Shown: positions 5,287 to 7,492 of the stretch, piece after piece
Layout of the letters: each line of letters opens with the position of its first letter
How positions within the stretch are numbered: the first letter of the stretch is position 1
Assembly: GCA_938004025.1 (NCBI GenBank)
Contig: CALKXC010000338.1
Coordinates: 1 to 7,492 of the forward strand
Length of the DNA: 7,492 nucleotides
Source of the DNA: an uncultured Leucothrix sp.
GTDB taxonomy: Bacteria; Pseudomonadota; Gammaproteobacteria; Thiotrichales; Thiotrichaceae
Direction of reading: 5' to 3'
The notes under the pieces: generated by a model
Seen by the model: the letters and a program-made list of their open reading frames with translations, nothing else
Databases searched by the model: none
What the model was told of the DNA's origin: nothing
Position numbers and translations under genes: made by a program

Positions 5287-6337
5287 TAATAAGAAATGTA
5301 TATTGCTGACTCGGTTGGTCGGAATCATGGTAGCGGTGTTAGGTATGTCATTGCAGTCACAGTCCGTTCTGGCAGCTAATCAATGCGATATACAAGCTGA
5401 TCAACTGATCAAGTGCGATCTTTCGCACCAGAATTTAGAGCAACACGATTTTTCCAAGAAACGAATAGTCGATGTTAATTTCTCTTCAGCAAATTTGTTT
5501 GGTGCTAATTTTCAACGCAGTGTCCTTATTAATGTCAATTTTTCAGATGCCGATCTGTTCGGGTCATATTTTGTCAAAGCGTCGCTGACTAATGTAGAGT
5601 TTCAAGGAGCAGATATATCAGAGGCTGAATTCACGGGTGTGTCATTATCTGAAACGAACCTCAGTAGGGTCGGAAAATCAGGGAATGTTGTTTTGGGAGA
5701 AGTTAAGCGTGAATCGCCAGATATTTACGGGAATGGCGATTGTGAAATTAAGGTAGAACGAGAGAGGAAATTTAACTGGGCTTTAGCACAAATGGACTAT
5801 GGGGAGAGTTTCATGGTTGAATCTATTTGTAATGCTGGTTCCGGAATGCCTTATAAGGTTATTAAAACATCTTTAGACACTAATAATACTTTGGTTCGAA
5901 TGTCTAGTGACGACTGTCGCTTTAATGTCATGTTTCGTAAAAATGGTGAGAAGATGTACTCGACCAATGAATTTCCAACCACTTGTAAGGCAGCTGTTTC
6001 TACATCGTGTTCAAGACATGTGATGTTTAATATCTCGATGGGTGACTGGTACTCGAAAGGATTGAAAGTGGCTACGCAATCGACCCCCAGCGGTGTGTCA
6101 GAATATCAATCTGGTTCCTATTTGGATAATGATCGAAGTGCTACAAAGGCATACCAAAGCTATGGTGAATATTGTGTAGGTGGAGTCTATGAGCTCGCTT
6201 TAAATCTCACTGATACTGGAGTGTTCAGCGGTGATCAGAATATTCAAACAGTAAGCCGTGTTCAGGTGCCGAATTCTGCGTCGCAATGCTCACTGTCAAT
6301 ACATACATCAGGTCAAATGGTTGCCAGTTGCCGGTAG
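5264..6337 (+). CDS. Exported pentapeptide-repeat protein with cysteine-bearing C-terminal domain
   Basis: From ATG 5264 the product is 357 residues. Residues 1-37 are a signal peptide: a basic start (MKIGKPSDNKK), a hydrophobic core (LVGIMVAVLGM) and a likely cleavage after VLA. Residues about 51-135 are pentapeptide repeats. Leu, Phe or Ile occupies the central position every fifth residue, 17 times without interruption (53, 58, 63 ... 133), with frequent A-D/N-L and V-N-F units. This predicts about four coils of a right-handed beta-helix. Residues about 157-357 form a separate domain of unknown family. The mature protein has ten cysteines (41, 51, 160, 189, 218, 241, 249, 304, 342, 356), an even number that fits disulfides formed outside the cytoplasm. 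Unlike Qnr or MfpA, this protein is exported, so gyrase protection is unlikely. It overlaps the upstream exported-protein gene by 23 nt. Confidence 0.82.
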   Translation: MKIGKPSDNKKCILLTRLVGIMVAVLGMSLQSQSVLAANQCDIQADQLIKCDLSHQNLEQHDFSKKRIVDVNFSSANLFGANFQRSVLINVNFSDADLFGSYFVKASLTNVEFQGADISEAEFTGVSLSETNLSRVGKSGNVVLGEVKRESPDIYGNGDCEIKVERERKFNWALAQMDYGESFMVESICNAGSGMPYKVIKTSLDTNNTLVRMSSDDCRFNVMFRKNGEKMYSTNEFPTTCKAAVSTSCSRHVMFNISMGDWYSKGLKVATQSTPSGVSEYQSGSYLDNDRSATKAYQSYGEYCVGGVYELALNLTDTGVFSGDQNIQTVSRVQVPNSASQCSLSIHTSGQMVASCR

Positions 6338-6483
6338 CCGAGTGGATTGCCTTCCTATATATGGTAATGGCAACTCGATTTAGGTTGGTTTGTGAGTGAT
6401 CAGAAATATCTGTATCTTTGGGAAAATACCGAGGTAACAGGTCTAGCGGTGTTTTCATTCGAGCATGGATTGTAGGTATTGAC
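6338..6483. other. Non-coding junction between the cargo and the right IS
   Basis: These 146 bp lie between the pentapeptide-repeat stop and the IS terminus. An imperfect inverted repeat (TTGCC near 6346-6351 and GGCAA near 6369-6373, with GAG/CTC outside) could form a weak stem after the stop codon. It lacks a T-tract, so a terminator is not supported. I see no gene here. The last 8 bases before the IS are GTATTGAC (6476-6483). Confidence 0.5.
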
Positions 6484-6501
6484 GTAAGCGATCCATCCAG
6501 C
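6484..6501 (+). repeat. IS66 terminal inverted repeat (right copy, 3' end of IS)
   Basis: GTAAGCGATCCATCCAGC on the plus strand is an exact inverted match to 122-139. Three more short matching stretches extend the similarity to about 6510. The cargo junction is 6483/6484. Confidence 0.85.
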
Positions 6502-6541
6502 GCAGATTGCGCAGCACGTCCCGTTGTGTTCCACGGTTTTT

Positions 6542-7492
6542 TCAGGGCGTAGGGAATGCGGCGTATCGTTCGGCGATTTCTTCTGGCGTAATTTTCCAGG
6601 GTAATAACGCGTCGATGTCATCAATGCTTTGCACGTTCGGCAGAGCCTCGAGCAACACACTCAGATAGTGCTGTGGGTTGTTGTGATTCGCTCTTGCTGT
6701 TTCAATCAGACTGAACACTCGACCACTCGCCTCAGCGCCAGATTCGGTATCGGCAAACATGAAGTTCTTCCGAGCAATCGCGATTGTTTTCGCTACGTGC
6801 TCGGACTCTATGTTAGAGATCGGTAAACGGCCGTCATAACAATAGGTTTGCAAATTATCAGCATGCTTGAGAAGATACGCCAAGGCGTAAGTTGTGCCTG
6901 AATGACGCACACTTTCGATCTGTGTTTGCATTGCCCACTCGATAAATGAGCGCCATAACGGTAAGGCTTCGCTTTGTCGGATACGGTGTTTCTCTTCTTT
7001 CACCAGTGTTTTGATCTTGGCCTCAATAGCGTACAAAGCCTTGTATCGCAACATACCTTGCCCAGCGATTGAACCTGCAGCGCCGGCTTTATTTTCCTTG
7101 CTTAGTTGATCGTACACACGGCGGAACCGACGACGCGCATGGTCATTACACAGTGCCACGCGTAATCCGTTTCTCCGGACAGAGAGATTAAAATTGCTTG
7201 CACCATCACACACCAAAGTTCCTTGGAACTCACTGAGCAAACCATAAGCAGCTTCACCCGACTTGGATGTGGCATAGTCAACCAGCACTACAGGTTGGCC
7301 TGGCGGACCACCTCGACGGATCCATAAAGCACTTTGTGTGCTTGGCGAGGGATCCTCGGTGTTGAGTACTCGGATGGTTGTATCATCACTTAGTGCGATG
7401 TCGTAGCTGAAGAACGTATCCATTAACCGATTAATGATCGGCTGGAACACCGTGCTGCCGCTAATCAACCAGCGCGCCTGTTTGGCACGCGC
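6542..7492 (-). CDS. tnpC: IS66 transposase TnpC, C-terminal part
   Basis: This is the DDE transposase of the IS66 family, which catalyses strand transfer of the element. The frame is open to the right edge (it reads A-R-A-K-Q-A-R-W before the first start-like codon at 7468), so at least the N-terminal third, with the helix-turn-helix and zinc-binding region, is outside the window. Counting from codon 7468-7466, the catalytic Asp lies in SDDTTIRVL (D28/D29), the second is D88 in LVCDGASNFN, and the Glu is E223 in SNIESEHVAK, ten residues before the conserved RKNFMF. This matches the IS66 ERALRPxAxGRKNWLF spacing. An HARRRFRRV segment lies at 110-118. The C-terminal SLIETARANHNNPQHYL...LLPWKITPEE is the typical IS66 tail. 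No frameshift is seen, so the visible part looks functional. Confidence 0.92.
   Translation of the reverse strand, partial: ARAKQARWLISGSTVFQPIINRLMDTFFSYDIALSDDTTIRVLNTEDPSPSTQSALWIRRGGPPGQPVVLVDYATSKSGEAAYGLLSEFQGTLVCDGASNFNLSVRRNGLRVALCNDHARRRFRRVYDQLSKENKAGAAGSIAGQGMLRYKALYAIEAKIKTLVKEEKHRIRQSEALPLWRSFIEWAMQTQIESVRHSGTTYALAYLLKHADNLQTYCYDGRLPISNIESEHVAKTIAIARKNFMFADTESGAEASGRVFSLIETARANHNNPQHYLSVLLEALPNVQSIDDIDALLPWKITPEEIAERYAAFPTP

Larger units (their letters stand above)
6484..7492 (-). mobile_element. IS66-family element, 3' part (partial, runs off the right edge)
   Basis: The element ends at 6484 with GTAAGCGATCCATCCAGC, the inverted counterpart of the left IS end at 139. A tnpC gene lies 58 nt inside that end on the minus strand, in the normal IS66 order with tnpC last. 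The tnpA/tnpB part and the other terminus would lie beyond 7492. Its orientation equals that of the left fragment, so the copies are direct repeats. The sequence looks GC-richer than the cargo. An 8-bp target duplication is usual for IS66, but the outer flanks needed to see it are absent. Confidence 0.88.

Noticed and set aside
5264..6337. Qnr/MfpA-like fluoroquinolone-resistance protein
   Set aside because: The pentapeptide repeats are real, but the signal peptide and cysteine-bearing extra domain argue against a cytosolic gyrase-binding protein.
140..6483. Shared 8-bp target duplication at the two inner IS junctions
   Set aside because: GGTGAAAG (140-147) and GTATTGAC (6476-6483) do not match. 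In a composite element the duplication would be at the outer ends, which are outside the window.
6225..6826. Short frames on both strands around the right IS junction
   Set aside because: They overlap the pentapeptide gene end, the IS terminus or tnpC in other frames and show no independent evidence.

Overview
This window is a block of accessory DNA between two ends of an IS66-family insertion sequence. It looks like proteobacterial DNA, most likely gammaproteobacterial. The support is moderate GC, clear GGAGG/GAGG ribosome binding sites, LuxI/FeeM-like and LuxR-like proteins, and an IS66 element. The species cannot be named, and a marine or other environmental host is only a guess. The IS66 coding part looks GC-richer than the cargo, which suggests different origins.

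Layout: bases 1-139 are the 5' end of an IS66-type element running leftward, with a terminal repeat at 122-139 and the first codons of tnpA ending the visible part. Bases 6484-7492 are the 3' part of an IS66-type element in the same orientation, with its terminal repeat at 6484-6501 and tnpC on the minus strand. The first 18 bases of the two termini are identical as an inverted pair. The cargo (140-6483) therefore sits between two directly repeated IS copies, as in a composite transposon or a translocatable unit. If the molecule is small and circular, both ends could belong to one IS.

Cargo, left to right: (1) a minus-strand gene for a 537-residue protein with a divergent Nudix-like domain, ending 9 bp from the IS; (2) a 469-bp divergent intergenic region with repeated GAATAT boxes; (3) a plus-strand two-gene unit. 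Its first gene encodes an N-terminal GNAT-type acyltransferase with autoinducer-synthase/FeeM-like motifs fused to a C-terminal class I SAM-dependent methyltransferase. Its second gene, overlapping the first by 23 nt from a probable TTG start, encodes a LuxR-type protein with a recognisable autoinducer-binding domain and a shortened, degenerate helix-turn-helix; (4) after 168 bp, two overlapping plus-strand genes for exported proteins: one unknown, and one with 17 consecutive pentapeptide repeats and a cysteine-bearing C-terminal domain.

The main candidate for something new is the acyltransferase-methyltransferase fusion paired with the LuxR-type sensor. It reads as a mobile cell-signalling module that could make, and methylate within one polypeptide, a small acylated signal sensed by the neighbouring protein. 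The substrate, the product and the link to the exported proteins and the Nudix-like protein are inference.
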